Part shown: positions 1 to 8,784 of the stretch, one piece after another
Position numbering within the stretch: position 1 is the stretch's first letter
How the letters are laid out: each line of letters begins with the position of its first letter
Assembly: GCF_035975855.1 (NCBI RefSeq)
Contig: NZ_CP109055.1
Span: 10,354,001-10,418,000 of the forward strand
DNA: 64,000 nt
Direction: 5' to 3'
Source of the DNA: Streptomyces sp. NBC_01304
Lineage (GTDB): Bacteria; Actinomycetota; Actinomycetes; Streptomycetales; Streptomycetaceae
Notes under the pieces: generated by a model
Told to the model about the DNA's origin: nothing
The model's database searches: none
What the model saw: only the letters and a program-made list of their open reading frames with translations
Position numbers and translations under genes: made by a program

Positions 1-22
1 CTACGTTGCGTAATCTCCAGTA

Positions 23-47
23 AGATACGTACCTGCTGGTTTTGTTT
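23..47. promoter_or_regulatory. ARE-like site (gamma-butyrolactone receptor operator candidate)
   Basis: The two halves, ATACGTACC and GGTTTTGTTT, face each other across a short spacer and resemble the ACC...GGT core of autoregulatory elements bound by ArpA/ScbR-type receptors. The site lies about 70 bp before the receptor-like TetR gene at 115, so autoregulation is plausible. The arms are only partly complementary. Confidence 0.4.
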
Positions 48-114
48 CGTCAGTGTGGTACGCGCCCGTCAGTCAGGCGGGGTCGGTTACGGGGGCGATT
101 GAGGGAGGTGCGCT

Positions 115-801
115 GTGGCGCGACAGGAGCGGGCTATTCGGACGCGACAGGCGATCCTCGTCGCTGCTGCCGAGGTGTTCGACGAGGTCGGATACGAGGC
201 GGCGACGATCTCGGAGATCCTGAAGCGGGCTGGAATGACCAAGGGAGCTCTCTACTTCCACTTCACGTCCAAGGAGGAGCTCGCCCAAGGGGTGCTCGCG
301 CAACAGGTCGACGTGCTGCCGCCCGTCCCGCCGCGGGAGCTGAAGCTGCAAGAGGTGGTGGACGAGTCGCTGATGCTCACGCACCTGCTCATGAAGGAGA
401 CGGGCGACCCCATCGTGCGGGGCAGTGTGCGACTCACCGTCGACAGCGGTATGCCGCAGGACGGCCTGGACCGGCGGGTGCCGATGCAGGGGTGGCAGGA
501 CCACTCCAGGGCTCTCTTCGAGGCGGCGAAGGAGGCGGGGGAGATCCTTCCCCATGTCGACCTGGACCGCTTCGCGAAGTCGTCCGTCGGTGCCTTCACC
601 GGGGTCCAGGTGCTGTCGAACATCATGACCGAGCGCGAGGACATGCTGGAACGGGTGGCCGACCTCTACACATGGCTGCTGGCGTCCATTGCGGTACCGG
701 GTGTCCTCGTGAAACTGGACTTCGCGCCGGAGCGAGGGGCGAAGGCGTACGAAGAGGCGATGAAGCTGCGTGAGGAGCAGGCGGTGGCAATGTCTGCCTG
801 A
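115..801 (+). CDS. TetR-family gamma-butyrolactone receptor homologue 1
   Basis: This 228-residue TetR-type repressor has the N-terminal helix-turn-helix characteristic of ArpA/ScbR receptors: RQERAIRTRQAILVAAAEVF, then ISEILKRAGMTKGALYFHF. The C-terminal ligand domain is of normal length for the family. The start is GTG at 115, preceded by GAGGGAGGTG. Known family members bind ARE palindromes and release them when a gamma-butyrolactone binds. I infer control of cluster onset here. It is the first of three homologues in 10 kb; whether it is a true hormone receptor or an antibiotic-sensing pseudo-receptor cannot be read from the sequence. The P450 gene follows 88 bp downstream on the same strand. 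Confidence 0.88.
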   Translation: MARQERAIRTRQAILVAAAEVFDEVGYEAATISEILKRAGMTKGALYFHFTSKEELAQGVLAQQVDVLPPVPPRELKLQEVVDESLMLTHLLMKETGDPIVRGSVRLTVDSGMPQDGLDRRVPMQGWQDHSRALFEAAKEAGEILPHVDLDRFAKSSVGAFTGVQVLSNIMTEREDMLERVADLYTWLLASIAVPGVLVKLDFAPERGAKAYEEAMKLREEQAVAMSA

Positions 802-889
802 TCGCGCCCCACGGTCATTCGACGAGGGGGATCGCCTCGCGTGTTCATGGTCCGAACGCGAAATGCAATGACCGACTGGAGGGGTACCG

Positions 890-2116
890 ATGGGATCGGA
901 AACTGCAGCTTGTCCGTATGCGCTCGATGTGATGGGGCGTGATCTTGCCGGTGAGACCGCGATGTTGCGGACTCAGGGGGCGGCCGTCCAAGTGGAACTG
1001 CCCGGGGGGGTGATCGCCTGGGCCGTCGTTCGCGAGGACCAGGTAAAGCGGTTGCTGACCGACCCACGGGTCTCCAAGGACGCCAGGCAGCACTGGCCGG
1101 CGTTCATCGAAGGGCGCATAACCCAGGAATGGCCGCTCTACACCTGGGTGGCGAACGAGAACATGCTGTTCGCCTACGGAGAGAAGCACTCGAGGCTGCG
1201 ACGACTGGTCGCGGCGGCGTTCACCGCACGCCGCGCCGAGGCGCTGCGGCCGCGTGCCGAAGAAATCATCGAGGAACTGATCCAGGACCTGGCCGCACGG
1301 CCCGCCGGGGAGCAGGTGGACCTGCGGGACGACTTCGCCGGCGTGCTGCCGATGCGGATCATTTGCGAGACGCTCGGCGTCCCCGCCGCTGCCAGAGCTC
1401 AGCTGTGCGCCGCGACGGACACCGTCTTCAGCACCACGGCATCGGCCGCCGAGATCATTGCGGCGCAGACCAAACTCTTCGAGCTCCTCGGCCAGTTGGT
1501 GGCCGCAAAGCGGGCCGAGCCCGGTGACGACGTCACCTCCGCGTTGATCGCGGCGCGGGACCACAGCGACCGGCTCAGTGAGCAGGAGCTGCTCGGCAGC
1601 CTGAACCTGCTGATCGCAGGGGGCTATGAAACGACCCGCACGCTGATCACCAACGCGGCAGGAGAACTGCTCTCCCACCCCGAGCAGTTGGCGCACGTGC
1701 GGGCCGGCCGGGCCGACTGGGCCGACGTGGTCACCGAGACGCTGCGGGCCCACGGCCCCGGCGGCTACTCGCCCATGCGGTTCGCGGTGGACGACATCGA
1801 CCTGGACGGTGTGGCCATCAAGAAGGGCGATCCCATCATCGTCAACTTCGCCGCCCCCAGCCTCGATCCGCAGCACTACGGGGACGACGCCGGGGTGTTC
1901 GACCTGCTGCGCACCGGGCGCCGCGACCACATGGGCTTCGGGTACGGGGCGCACTTCTGCGTCGGTGCCCCATTGGCCAAGCTGGAGGCGTCGCTGGCCC
2001 TGGCCGCGCTCTTCGAGCGGTTCCCGGACCTCTCGCTGGCCGTTCCCGTCAAGGCGCTCGAGCCGATGGAGTCCTTCATCATGAACGGGTTCAGGTCGCT
2101 GCCGGTCTTCCTGTAG
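890..2116 (+). CDS. Cytochrome P450 (408 aa)
   Basis: This is a soluble bacterial class I P450. The I-helix motif is AGGYETTRT, the ExxR motif is ETLR, and the haem loop is [17 protein letters not shown] with the Cys thiolate ligand. The length is typical. The ATG at 890 follows GGAGGGG at suitable spacing. P450 genes often sit beside butyrolactone-receptor genes and can act in signal synthesis or degradation, but the enzyme could equally be a tailoring oxidase of the polyketide. The substrate is unknown. A strong hairpin follows the stop codon, so it probably ends the transcript that starts with the receptor gene or its own promoter. Confidence 0.9.
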   Translation: MGSETAACPYALDVMGRDLAGETAMLRTQGAAVQVELPGGVIAWAVVREDQVKRLLTDPRVSKDARQHWPAFIEGRITQEWPLYTWVANENMLFAYGEKHSRLRRLVAAAFTARRAEALRPRAEEIIEELIQDLAARPAGEQVDLRDDFAGVLPMRIICETLGVPAAARAQLCAATDTVFSTTASAAEIIAAQTKLFELLGQLVAAKRAEPGDDVTSALIAARDHSDRLSEQELLGSLNLLIAGGYETTRTLITNAAGELLSHPEQLAHVRAGRADWADVVTETLRAHGPGGYSPMRFAVDDIDLDGVAIKKGDPIIVNFAAPSLDPQHYGDDAGVFDLLRTGRRDHMGFGYGAHFCVGAPLAKLEASLALAALFERFPDLSLAVPVKALEPMESFIMNGFRSLPVFL

Positions 2117-2128
2117 ACGAACGAAGTC

Positions 2129-2186
2129 CGGGTCGCTGTCGCGCCCTGCCGCACGCCGACCAACGGCGGGGCGCGACAGCGACCCG
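2129..2186 (+). terminator. Strong stem-loop terminator after the P450 gene
   Basis: CGGGTCGCTGTCGCGCCC at 2129-2146 pairs perfectly with 2169-2186. The 18-bp stem continues into the loop (GCCG with CGGC). No U-tract follows, which is usual for Streptomyces terminators. Confidence 0.75.
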
Positions 2187-2699
2187 AGCGACCGAAGCGA
2201 CCGAACCCGGGACGAGAAGGTCAGAGATGCCCGGGCAAAATCGAGAGCCGCCCCAGAAGCACTTGAGGCGGCGACCGAGTCGGTCGCTTCGGCCGGGCCG
2301 GTTCGAACGGTTCAGCGACCGAGGGGAAGCGACTCAACTGCCCCTCGGTCGCTTGCATGTTAGGAAAAGAATTCCCAGGTCATAGGCCACGCGTGGGCAA
2401 GGCAGCGACTGAAGCGACGCAACTTCCAGGTATATGGAGACATTCGCGTGTGCGTGTGTGCGTCATATATAGGGAGCTTGAGTCGCTTCAGTCGCTTCTT
2501 GGTGTCGCGTACGTTGTCTGAGCAGGGGATTCCTGCTGGGGGCAGGAGCGACCAAGGGGTAAACCAGTCGCCGGGGGTGGCAGTCCCGGTCGCTGGCCCG
2601 CGGGTGACCTTCACTTCCTTCCCAACCGGCCGCTTGCGAACAACAGTTTCGCTAGTCTGTTTCTCAGTTGAGTCGCTTGAGTCGCTGACGGGGGAAGTG
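2187..2699. repeat. Iteron-like 9-bp repeats upstream of the replication cassette
   Basis: No gene is seen in this 0.5-kb gap. It is full of a 9-bp motif in both orientations. Head-to-tail pairs of AGCGACCGA occur at 2187-2204, AGCGACTGA/AGCGACGCA at 2404-2421, AGTCGCTTC twice at 2481-2498, and AGTCGCTTG/AGTCGCTGA at 2671-2688. Palindromic arrangements are GCGACCGA-G-TCGGTCGC at 2271-2287 and a 13-bp stem (AGCGACCGAGGGG) at 2314-2326 with 2341-2353. A locally AT-rich stretch (2430-2475) lies between. The layout fits an iteron-type replication origin or a binding array for a partner protein of the following primase genes. No experiment supports either role. Confidence 0.6.
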
Positions 2700-2700
2700 C

Positions 2701-3792
2701 ATGGCAGCTGAGCTGCGGGTTTTGCATGGCGACTCACGCGTGCCCGCACTCGCGACCGCCCGGTGGTGCGCGAGCCGCGGCTGGCCGGTCCATCCGCTCG
2801 CCGCGGGACGCAAGACGCCGGCGGGAAACTGCAAGGCCTGCCGGGATACGGGGCATACGCACCAGGAGTGCGGGTGCGCGGCCGCCGGCCGCTGGTGCCA
2901 CGGATTCCACGCCGCGACCCTCGACGCCACCAGGATCGAGCGGTGGTGGGGGAGCAACCCCGCCCTCGGAGTGGGAGTCGCCTGCGGGCCCGCAGGGCTC
3001 GTCGTCATCGATGTCGACGCACATCATCAGCAACTCCCGGGCAGGGACCGGCTGTTACCGGGCATCGCGATCTCCGCGGACATCGACCTGACCGGCCTCG
3101 CCAACGGATTCCACACCCTCGCCGTCCTCGCCGCCCTGCGCGGCGTCACCAGCCCGGCCGCCGACGAGTCGACCCTGCGGGTGCGCACCCCCTCCGGGGG
3201 CCTGCACGTCTGGTACCGGGCCCGCCCCGGTCACCGCTGGCACTGCTCCGCCGGCTCCAGCAACGGGCGGGCACTGGCCTGGCAGGTCGATGTGCGGGCC
3301 CACGGGGGATACATCGTCGCGCCCGGCACCACCACGCGCGACGGCACCTACACGCCGCTCGGAACGGTGCGCGAACCGGCCTCGCTGCCGCCCTGGCTGG
3401 CAGCGGAGTTGGAGCGCACCGGCCATCTGGAGCCCGACCGGGCCCGCGTACCCGCGCCTCGCGCCGTGCCGCCACGGGCCCGCCAGGCCGTCGTCGCGGC
3501 CGGGGGAGGCCGCGGCCAGGCGGCCAAGGTGCTCGCCGGCGTGCTCGCCGAGGTCGCCGCGTGCGCCTCCGTTCCCGAGGGCGCGGCGTTCTCCGAGAAG
3601 CTCAACCGGGCCGCGTACACCGCCGGAGGGCTGGTCGCCGCCGGCCATCTGGAGGAGACCGAGGCCGAGAACGTACTGAAGGAGGTGGCCGAACAGGCCA
3701 GACCGGGCCAGGACCGCCGGAGCGCACTGATCATCCGCAGCGGTCTCAACGCCGGTGCCAGGCGCCCTCTGCCCCTCGGGAGCCGTCAGTGA
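2701..3792 (+). CDS. Bifunctional primase-polymerase (Prim-Pol) domain protein
   Basis: This 363-residue protein begins with a Prim-Pol (archaeo-eukaryotic primase type) domain. Visible features are an early Cys/His cluster (CKAC, HQECGC), the acidic VVIDVDAHH segment as putative metal-binding site, RTPSGGLHVWY and the later DVRAHGGYIVAPG stretch. Such proteins prime and extend DNA in plasmids, phages and integrative elements. The ATG at 2701 follows GGGGGAAG. It overlaps the helicase gene by 4 nt, so the two are probably co-translated. A rare TTA leucine codon occurs at 3055, so translation may depend on the bldA tRNA. This gene is unlikely to belong to biosynthesis. Confidence 0.8.
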   Translation: MAAELRVLHGDSRVPALATARWCASRGWPVHPLAAGRKTPAGNCKACRDTGHTHQECGCAAAGRWCHGFHAATLDATRIERWWGSNPALGVGVACGPAGLVVIDVDAHHQQLPGRDRLLPGIAISADIDLTGLANGFHTLAVLAALRGVTSPAADESTLRVRTPSGGLHVWYRARPGHRWHCSAGSSNGRALAWQVDVRAHGGYIVAPGTTTRDGTYTPLGTVREPASLPPWLAAELERTGHLEPDRARVPAPRAVPPRARQAVVAAGGGRGQAAKVLAGVLAEVAACASVPEGAAFSEKLNRAAYTAGGLVAAGHLEETEAENVLKEVAEQARPGQDRRSALIIRSGLNAGARRPLPLGSRQ

Positions 3793-5291
3793 ACGCGGAC
3801 GAGGACGACACCCTCTTCAGTTTCGACGCCGAGTCGGTGGCCGCGCAGATCCTCGCCCAAGGACCTGTGCAGGTTCCGCAGCAGCGGCGTGAGGGACCTG
3901 AAGTGGCCACGGCGCGGGGGCTGTTGCCCGATACGCTCACCGACCGTGGCAACGCCAAACTGTTCGTCAAGCTGTACGCCAACGACTACCGGCACATCCC
4001 CGGCCTCGGCTGGTTCTGCTGGGACGGCACCCGCTGGCAGATCGACGAGGACGACACCGTGCTGTGGGCGGCCGGCGACCTGGCCGAGGCCCTCGCCGCC
4101 GACGACCCGCGCGGCCTGCACAGCAGCACGGCGCTGCAGCAGCACCGAAGGCGCGCCCTGTCGACGAGCGGTATGAACGCGATGCTCACCCAGGCCAAGT
4201 CGGCCCCCGGCATGGTCCTCAACGCCGCGCTCCTGGACGCCGATCCCTACTCCCTGTGCACCCTCGCCGGCATCGTCGACCTGCGCACCGGCGGCGTCCG
4301 CACCCCCGACCCGAACAAGGACTTCCACTCCCGCGCCACCTCGCTCGCCCCGCGCCAGATGCCGACGCCGCGCTGGAACCGGTTCCTCACCGACACCTTC
4401 GGCGAGGACGTCGAGGGCGCCGAGATGATCGACTTCCTGCACCTGCTGCTCGGCTACTCCCTCACCGGGGACGTCGGCGGGCAGGTCATGCCGTTCCTGT
4501 TCGGGTCCGGGAAGAACGGCAAGTCCGTACTCCTGGACGTCCTCATGAAACTGCTCGGGGACTACGCGGACGCCGCGCCGCCCGGTTTCCTGATGGCCCG
4601 CCCCTACGAGGGACACCCCACCGACCTCGCCGAACTGCACGGCCGACGCGTCATCGTGTGCAGCGAGGTCAAGCCAGGCGACAAGTTCGACGAGGCCCGG
4701 GTGAAGCTGCTCACCGGCGGCGACCGGATCAAGGCCCGCCGGATGCGGCAGGACTTCTTCAGCTTCGAACCCACCCACAAACTCTGGCTGCTCGGCAACC
4801 ACCGCCCCGAAGTCGGCACCGGCGGCTTCGCGTTCTGGCGCCGCATGCGGCTCATCCCGTTCGAACGGGTCGTCTCCGACGAGCGGAAGATCGACAACCT
4901 CGCGGACATCCTCGTCACGGAGGAGGGGCCCGGCATCCTCAACTGGCTCATCGACGGCGCGCGCCGCTACCTCGGCGGCGCGAAGGACCTCACCGGTCCC
5001 GAACGCGTCCGCATCGCCACCAGCGCCTACGCGGAGACGGAGGACCACACCGGCCGGTTCATCGGCGAGGCCTGTGTCCTTGATCCCGAACTTCGGGCGG
5101 AGCAGACCCATCTCTACGCCGCCTACCGCAGCTGGTGCCAGAATGAGGGCGCTCCCGCGATCTCTTCCCGCGGATTCGCGGCCAGGGTCCGCGAGACCGT
5201 GGGGCTGGCTTCGCCGAAGCAGATGATTCTGTCCAACCAGCGCAAGTACTACCCGGGCATCGGACTGCTCACGGACGGGGAGGCAGCATGA
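3789..5291 (+). CDS. D5/P4-type phage-plasmid primase-helicase
   Basis: This 500-residue protein matches the D5_N/P4 primase C-terminal helicase family. An N-terminal region (GLGWFCWDGTRWQ) precedes an SF3-like ATPase with Walker A FGSGKNGKSVLL, then HGRRVIVCSEV, and the sensor segment HKLWLLGNHRP. The start is GTG at 3789 in the overlap with the Prim-Pol stop. The first 35 residues are less conserved, and an internal start near 3900 is possible. It should unwind DNA with the Prim-Pol protein at the origin of a mobile replicon. With the repeats upstream this forms a complete-looking replication cassette lacking visible integrase or partition genes. Confidence 0.82.
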   Translation: MNADEDDTLFSFDAESVAAQILAQGPVQVPQQRREGPEVATARGLLPDTLTDRGNAKLFVKLYANDYRHIPGLGWFCWDGTRWQIDEDDTVLWAAGDLAEALAADDPRGLHSSTALQQHRRRALSTSGMNAMLTQAKSAPGMVLNAALLDADPYSLCTLAGIVDLRTGGVRTPDPNKDFHSRATSLAPRQMPTPRWNRFLTDTFGEDVEGAEMIDFLHLLLGYSLTGDVGGQVMPFLFGSGKNGKSVLLDVLMKLLGDYADAAPPGFLMARPYEGHPTDLAELHGRRVIVCSEVKPGDKFDEARVKLLTGGDRIKARRMRQDFFSFEPTHKLWLLGNHRPEVGTGGFAFWRRMRLIPFERVVSDERKIDNLADILVTEEGPGILNWLIDGARRYLGGAKDLTGPERVRIATSAYAETEDHTGRFIGEACVLDPELRAEQTHLYAAYRSWCQNEGAPAISSRGFAARVRETVGLASPKQMILSNQRKYYPGIGLLTDGEAA

Positions 5292-5689
5292 GCGCCCTCA
5301 TCGCAGCGGACGAGATCGGCAACGAGGCCGAACTCGTCTGGCTCGAGGACACCAGCGACCTCGACTACGTACGTCAGAGCCTCGACCGGCTGCCGTCGCG
5401 CCGCGGCAAGCCCGCCTACCACCGCGACGGCCGCATGGTCGGCTACGCCATGCTCGGCCCGGGAGCCAAGGCCTCCCGGTCGTCCGGGACGTTCCGCAGG
5501 CGGGTGTTCTGGCTGCTGCCCCACGACCGCGACACCGCCCCCGGCGGGCTGTACGCCAGCGGGGCGCCGGCGGAAGCCGTCGACCCGCGCACGCTGGCGC
5601 CGGGCGACAAGGGCCGCAAGACGGAACGGTCCGAGGGCGGACCGCCCTCCCAGGCGATGCAGGAGATGGGCATCACCCTGCCGCTGTGA
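5288..5689 (+). CDS. Small protein of the primase operon, function unknown
   Basis: This 133-residue protein starts at ATG 5288, overlapping the helicase stop (ATGA), so translation is coupled. It is hydrophilic and basic in the middle (SRRGKPAYHRDGRMVGYAML) and has no signal peptide, membrane segment or motif I recognise. Its place suggests an accessory role to the primase-helicase pair. I do not assign a function. Confidence 0.7.
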   Translation: MSALIAADEIGNEAELVWLEDTSDLDYVRQSLDRLPSRRGKPAYHRDGRMVGYAMLGPGAKASRSSGTFRRRVFWLLPHDRDTAPGGLYASGAPAEAVDPRTLAPGDKGRKTERSEGGPPSQAMQEMGITLPL

Positions 5690-5783
5690 TGCGCGCGGCA
5701 ATTTGACGGTCCCCAGGGCGAATTGACGAAAAGTCGGCCCATTTTCCTTGGCGTGGCACGGGAGTTGTCTCGACCCATAGCGG

Positions 5784-5807
5784 AAACAGACGCTCCGGTC
5801 TAATCTT
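5784..5807. promoter_or_regulatory. ARE-like element before accE
   Basis: AAACAGACGCTCCGGTCTAATC contains AGAC...GTCT arms. They resemble the AGACCG/CGGTCT palindrome at 8612. The site lies about 135 bp before the carboxylase epsilon gene. The fit to the receptor-operator consensus is only moderate. Confidence 0.35.
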
Positions 5808-5901
5808 CTGATGCGGCGCGCTGCGCGCTTCCGTGGCGTGTGCGGCGGCCCGGGTGACGTCGTGGATCCGCTGTCTAGCGACACCCCAGTCCTTCTTGAG
5901 C

Positions 5902-5919
5902 GATACGGCAGACCGTATC
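5902..5919. promoter_or_regulatory. Perfect 7-bp inverted repeat 21 bp before accE
   Basis: GATACGG-CAGA-CCGTATC is a perfect palindrome immediately upstream of the accE ribosome binding site. It looks like a TetR-type operator. The cognate protein is unknown; one of the three receptor homologues is a candidate. Confidence 0.45.
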
Positions 5920-5939
5920 CGGAGGGCGAAGGAGGCGCG

Positions 5940-6152
5940 GTGGACAACGTGCAGAGCGCGGGCGACGTGGTTCGGGTCGAGCGCGGCCAGGTGCAGGACG
6001 AGGAGTTGGCCGCGGTGACCGCGGCATTGCTTTCCCTGCTCGCGCGATACGCGGCGGACCGGGAGGACGGACAGGGGGAGCGACCCCACTCGTCCTCGTG
6101 GGGCCGCTGGGATCGCACGGCGGGCTATCGGGCTCCACGCAGCTGGCAGTGA
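5940..6152 (+). CDS. accE: Acyl-CoA carboxylase epsilon subunit (70 aa)
   Basis: This small protein has the AccE/PccE signature: a VVRVERGQVQDEELAAVTAALL segment, then a C-terminal W.R...YRAPRSW tail. The start is GTG at 5940, preceded by GGAGG. A longer reading from 5811 lacks a good ribosome site and carries the palindrome at 5902, so I reject it. In actinomycetes the epsilon subunit binds the alpha-beta complex and raises carboxylase activity. The beta-subunit gene follows after 93 bp that contain an ARE-like site. The biotinylated alpha subunit must come from elsewhere in the genome. Confidence 0.75.
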   Translation: MDNVQSAGDVVRVERGQVQDEELAAVTAALLSLLARYAADREDGQGERPHSSSWGRWDRTAGYRAPRSWQ

Positions 6153-6173
6153 GGATCACTTGCCACCTATCCC

Positions 6174-6198
6174 GGAAACCGCATAAGCGGTTTGTTAT
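6174..6198. promoter_or_regulatory. ARE-type palindrome before the carboxylase beta gene
   Basis: AAACCGC and GCGGTTT are separated by ATAA, and GTTAT follows. This is a near-textbook autoregulatory-element core. It lies 48-72 bp before the beta-subunit start, where a bound receptor would block transcription. Confidence 0.65.
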
Positions 6199-6245
6199 GC
6201 TGTTCGCGCTGGTTGGCCGGCGTGCCGTTGAGGAAGGGAACTGAC

Positions 6246-7838
6246 ATGACGGTGGTGGGCGACCTCTCCATGGTCGATTGCGTACCGCTCGGTGCGCGTG
6301 GGCGGACCGTGGAGCTGCGGGCGATCCGTGAGCTCGCCTTGGCGGGGCCCAGCGAGAAGGCGACGGAGACGCAGCACGCGAAGGGCAAGCTGACGGCGCG
6401 TGAGCGGATTGAACTCCTGCTGGATCAGGGCTCGTTCAGGGAGGTCGAGCAGCTCCGCCGCCACCGCGCGACGGGTTTTGGCCTGGAGGGTAAGAAGCCG
6501 TACACCGACGGTGTGATCACGGGCTGGGGCACGGTCGAGGGCCGCACGGTCTTTGTGTACGCGCATGACTTCCGGATCTTTGGTGGTGCGTTGGGCGAGG
6601 CTCATGCCACGAAGATCCACAAGATTATGGACATGGCCATCGCGGCCGGTGCGCCGCTGGTCTCCCTGAACGACGGTGCCGGTGCCCGTATCCAGGAGGG
6701 TGTCTCCGCGCTGGCCGGTTACGGCGGGATCTTCCAGCGCAACACCCGGGCGTCCGGGGTGATCCCGCAGATCAGCGTGATGCTCGGCCCGTGCGCGGGC
6801 GGCGCGGCTTACAGCCCGGCCCTGACCGACTTCGTGTTCATGGTCCGTGAGACCTCGCAGATGTTCATCACGGGTCCCGATGTGGTGAAGGCGGTCACCG
6901 GTGAGGAGATCACGCAGAACGGCCTCGGCGGCGCGGACGTGCATGCCGAGACGTCTGGTGTCGCGCACTTCGCGTACGACGACGAAGAGACCTGTATCGC
7001 CGAGGTCCGCTTCCTGCTCTCGATGCTGCCGGCGAACAACCGCGAGAACCCGCCCGTGGTCCGGGGCGAGGACCCCGCCGACCGACGGTCCGAGAACCTG
7101 CTCGACCTGGTGCCCGAGGACGGGAGCCGGCCCTATGACATGACGCAGGTCATGGCCGAACTCGTCGACGACGGCGAGTACTTGGAGATCCATGAGCGCT
7201 GGGCGCGCAACATCGTGTGCGCCCTGGCCCGCCTCGACGGTGAGGTCGTCGGGATCGTCGCCAACCAACCCCAGGCCCTGGCAGGTGTGCTGGACATCGA
7301 GGCCTCCGAGAAGGCCGCGCGCTTTGTGCAGATGTGCGACGCGTTCAACATCCCCCTCGTCACCCTCCTGGACGTCCCCGGCTTCCTGCCCGGCGTCGAC
7401 CAGGAACACGGCGGGATCATCCGCCACGGCGCCAAGCTCCTCTACGCCTACTGCAACGCCACCGTCCCCCGGATCTCCCTGATACTGCGCAAGGCGTATG
7501 GGGGTGCGTACATCGTCATGGACTCCCAGTCCATCGGCGCGGACCTCACCTACGCCTGGCCCACCAACGAGATCGCCGTGATGGGCGCGGAGGGCGCGGC
7601 CAACGTCATCTTCCGTCGCCAGATCGCCGAGGCCGCCGACCCCGAAGCCATGCGGGCCCGCATGGTCAAGGAATACAAGGCCGAACTGATGCACCCGTAC
7701 TACGCGGCCGAACGCGGCCTCGTCGACGACGTCATCGACCCCGCCGAGACCCGCGAGGTCCTCATCCGCTCGCTCGCGATGTTGCGCAGCAAGCACGCCG
7801 ACCTGCCGTCCCGCAAGCACGGCAACCCCCCGCAATAG
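6246..7838 (+). CDS. Acyl-CoA carboxylase beta (carboxyltransferase) subunit
   Basis: This 530-residue biotin-dependent carboxyltransferase has two crotonase-fold halves. The first carries GKLTARERIELLLDQGSF, GAGARIQEGV and GPCAGGAAYSPA; the second carries TLLDVPGFLPG, RKAYGGAYIVM and AWPTNEIAVMG, as in AccB/PccB. It transfers CO2 from carboxybiotin to acetyl- or propionyl-CoA to give malonyl- or methylmalonyl-CoA. The substrate-determining position cannot be assigned confidently. The ATG at 6246 follows GGAAGGGAA. With accE and the ARE site this looks like a dedicated, butyrolactone-controlled extender-unit supply for the PKS genes. Confidence 0.93.
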   Translation: MTVVGDLSMVDCVPLGARGRTVELRAIRELALAGPSEKATETQHAKGKLTARERIELLLDQGSFREVEQLRRHRATGFGLEGKKPYTDGVITGWGTVEGRTVFVYAHDFRIFGGALGEAHATKIHKIMDMAIAAGAPLVSLNDGAGARIQEGVSALAGYGGIFQRNTRASGVIPQISVMLGPCAGGAAYSPALTDFVFMVRETSQMFITGPDVVKAVTGEEITQNGLGGADVHAETSGVAHFAYDDEETCIAEVRFLLSMLPANNRENPPVVRGEDPADRRSENLLDLVPEDGSRPYDMTQVMAELVDDGEYLEIHERWARNIVCALARLDGEVVGIVANQPQALAGVLDIEASEKAARFVQMCDAFNIPLVTLLDVPGFLPGVDQEHGGIIRHGAKLLYAYCNATVPRISLILRKAYGGAYIVMDSQSIGADLTYAWPTNEIAVMGAEGAANVIFRRQIAEAADPEAMRARMVKEYKAELMHPYYAAERGLVDDVIDPAETREVLIRSLAMLRSKHADLPSRKHGNPPQ

Positions 7839-7926
7839 GAACCGCACAGGGGCACGGACAGAAGGGCGTGGCGCGGCGGGTCCCGCCGCGTCCTGCTGCC
7901 GTGTCCCGTCAGCCAGGAGACTCTTG

Positions 7927-8613
7927 ATGGTCAAGCAGGAGCGCGCGGCGCGCACCCGCCAGTCGTTGATCCGGGCCGCGGCCGAGGTCTTCGCCCAGGA
8001 CGGCTTCGCGCCCGCCTCGCTCAATGCGATCAGCAGACGGGCCGGGGTGAGCAACGGCGCGCTCCACTTCCACTTCGAGACCAAACTGGCGCTGGCGCAG
8101 GCCGTCCACGACGAGGCCCGCGAGACCGTGCGCGGCCTCACGCAGCTGGCTCCGCCCGGCGACGGGGGCGGAGCCCTGCAGGTCCTCGTGGACGCCACCC
8201 ACGGGCTGATGCGGCGCCTCGCGGAGGACGTCGTGGTGCGGGCGGGCTTCGAGCTGTGCAACGACCTGTCCCGTGGTGACGTCTCCGAACTCCGGTGGGC
8301 CTGGCAGCAGTGGATCGAGGACACGCTGCGCCGCGCCGACCGGGAAGGACTGCTGGCCGAGGGAGTGTCCCCCGAGGCGGCCGCGCCCGCCATCATGGCG
8401 GCCACCGTGGGGTTCGAGGTGCTCGGCAGCGCCAACAGCGAATGGCTCTCCGAGCAGCGGATCGCGCGCTTCTGGGACCTCATGCTGCCGCGCCTCGCCG
8501 GCGTGTGCCAGGAGCCGGCGATCAGCTCGCATCCGACACAGGACGTGATGGTGCCGGGGGCCGGCCAGGACGCCCTGCCCCCGTCGCGCGAGGAACAGCC
8601 TCACCAAAAATAG
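7927..8613 (+). CDS. TetR-family gamma-butyrolactone receptor homologue 2
   Basis: This 228-residue ArpA/ScbR-type regulator has KQERAARTRQSLIRAAAEVF and the recognition helix RRAGVSNGALHFHF. The start is ATG 7927 after CCAGGAG; a TTG one codon earlier is less likely. The ligand domain (VVRAGFELCNDLSRG...) resembles receptors and pseudo-receptors. It lies 88 bp after the carboxylase gene, possibly in the same transcript. Its stop codon overlaps a palindrome that may be an operator. It probably represses the SARP at 8894 through the ARE at 8785, an arrangement common in butyrolactone circuits; this is inference. Confidence 0.88.
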   Translation: MVKQERAARTRQSLIRAAAEVFAQDGFAPASLNAISRRAGVSNGALHFHFETKLALAQAVHDEARETVRGLTQLAPPGDGGGALQVLVDATHGLMRRLAEDVVVRAGFELCNDLSRGDVSELRWAWQQWIEDTLRRADREGLLAEGVSPEAAAPAIMAATVGFEVLGSANSEWLSEQRIARFWDLMLPRLAGVCQEPAISSHPTQDVMVPGAGQDALPPSREEQPHQK

Positions 8614-8625
8614 ACCGGGCGGTCT
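8612..8625. promoter_or_regulatory. Perfect AGACCG-GG-CGGTCT palindrome
   Basis: The 14-bp palindrome starts inside the stop codon of the receptor gene and is flanked by A-rich and GATT sequence, like receptor operators. It may also serve as part of a transcription end signal with the following hairpin. Confidence 0.45.
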
Positions 8626-8640
8626 GATTGGAAGCAGTCC

Positions 8641-8666
8641 AGGAGGGGTGATCGTCCACCCCTCCT
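8641..8666 (+). terminator. Hairpin after receptor homologue 2
   Basis: AGGAGGGGTG at 8641 pairs perfectly with CACCCCTCCT at 8657, with a 6-nt loop. It probably ends the carboxylase/receptor transcript. Confidence 0.6.
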
Positions 8667-8784
8667 ACAGGCATGCCCGCGGCGCCTGGGGCTGGAATGT
8701 CGGTAAGTGTCCGCATCCAATGGAGTATTGCTTGGGTGGAGACGGAGTCCAAGCCTGCTACGGACGGCGTGCATGGTTTCGTAT

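Noticed and set aside
2360..2749. Short open frames on both strands in the iteron region
   Set aside because: They cover repeats and a locally AT-rich stretch, lack normal codon bias and have no family features.
2763..3788. Possible N-terminal extension of the helicase by 342 codons
   Set aside because: This part is an Arg/Pro-rich shadow of the Prim-Pol gene. Clear helicase-type sequence begins after the GTG at 3789.
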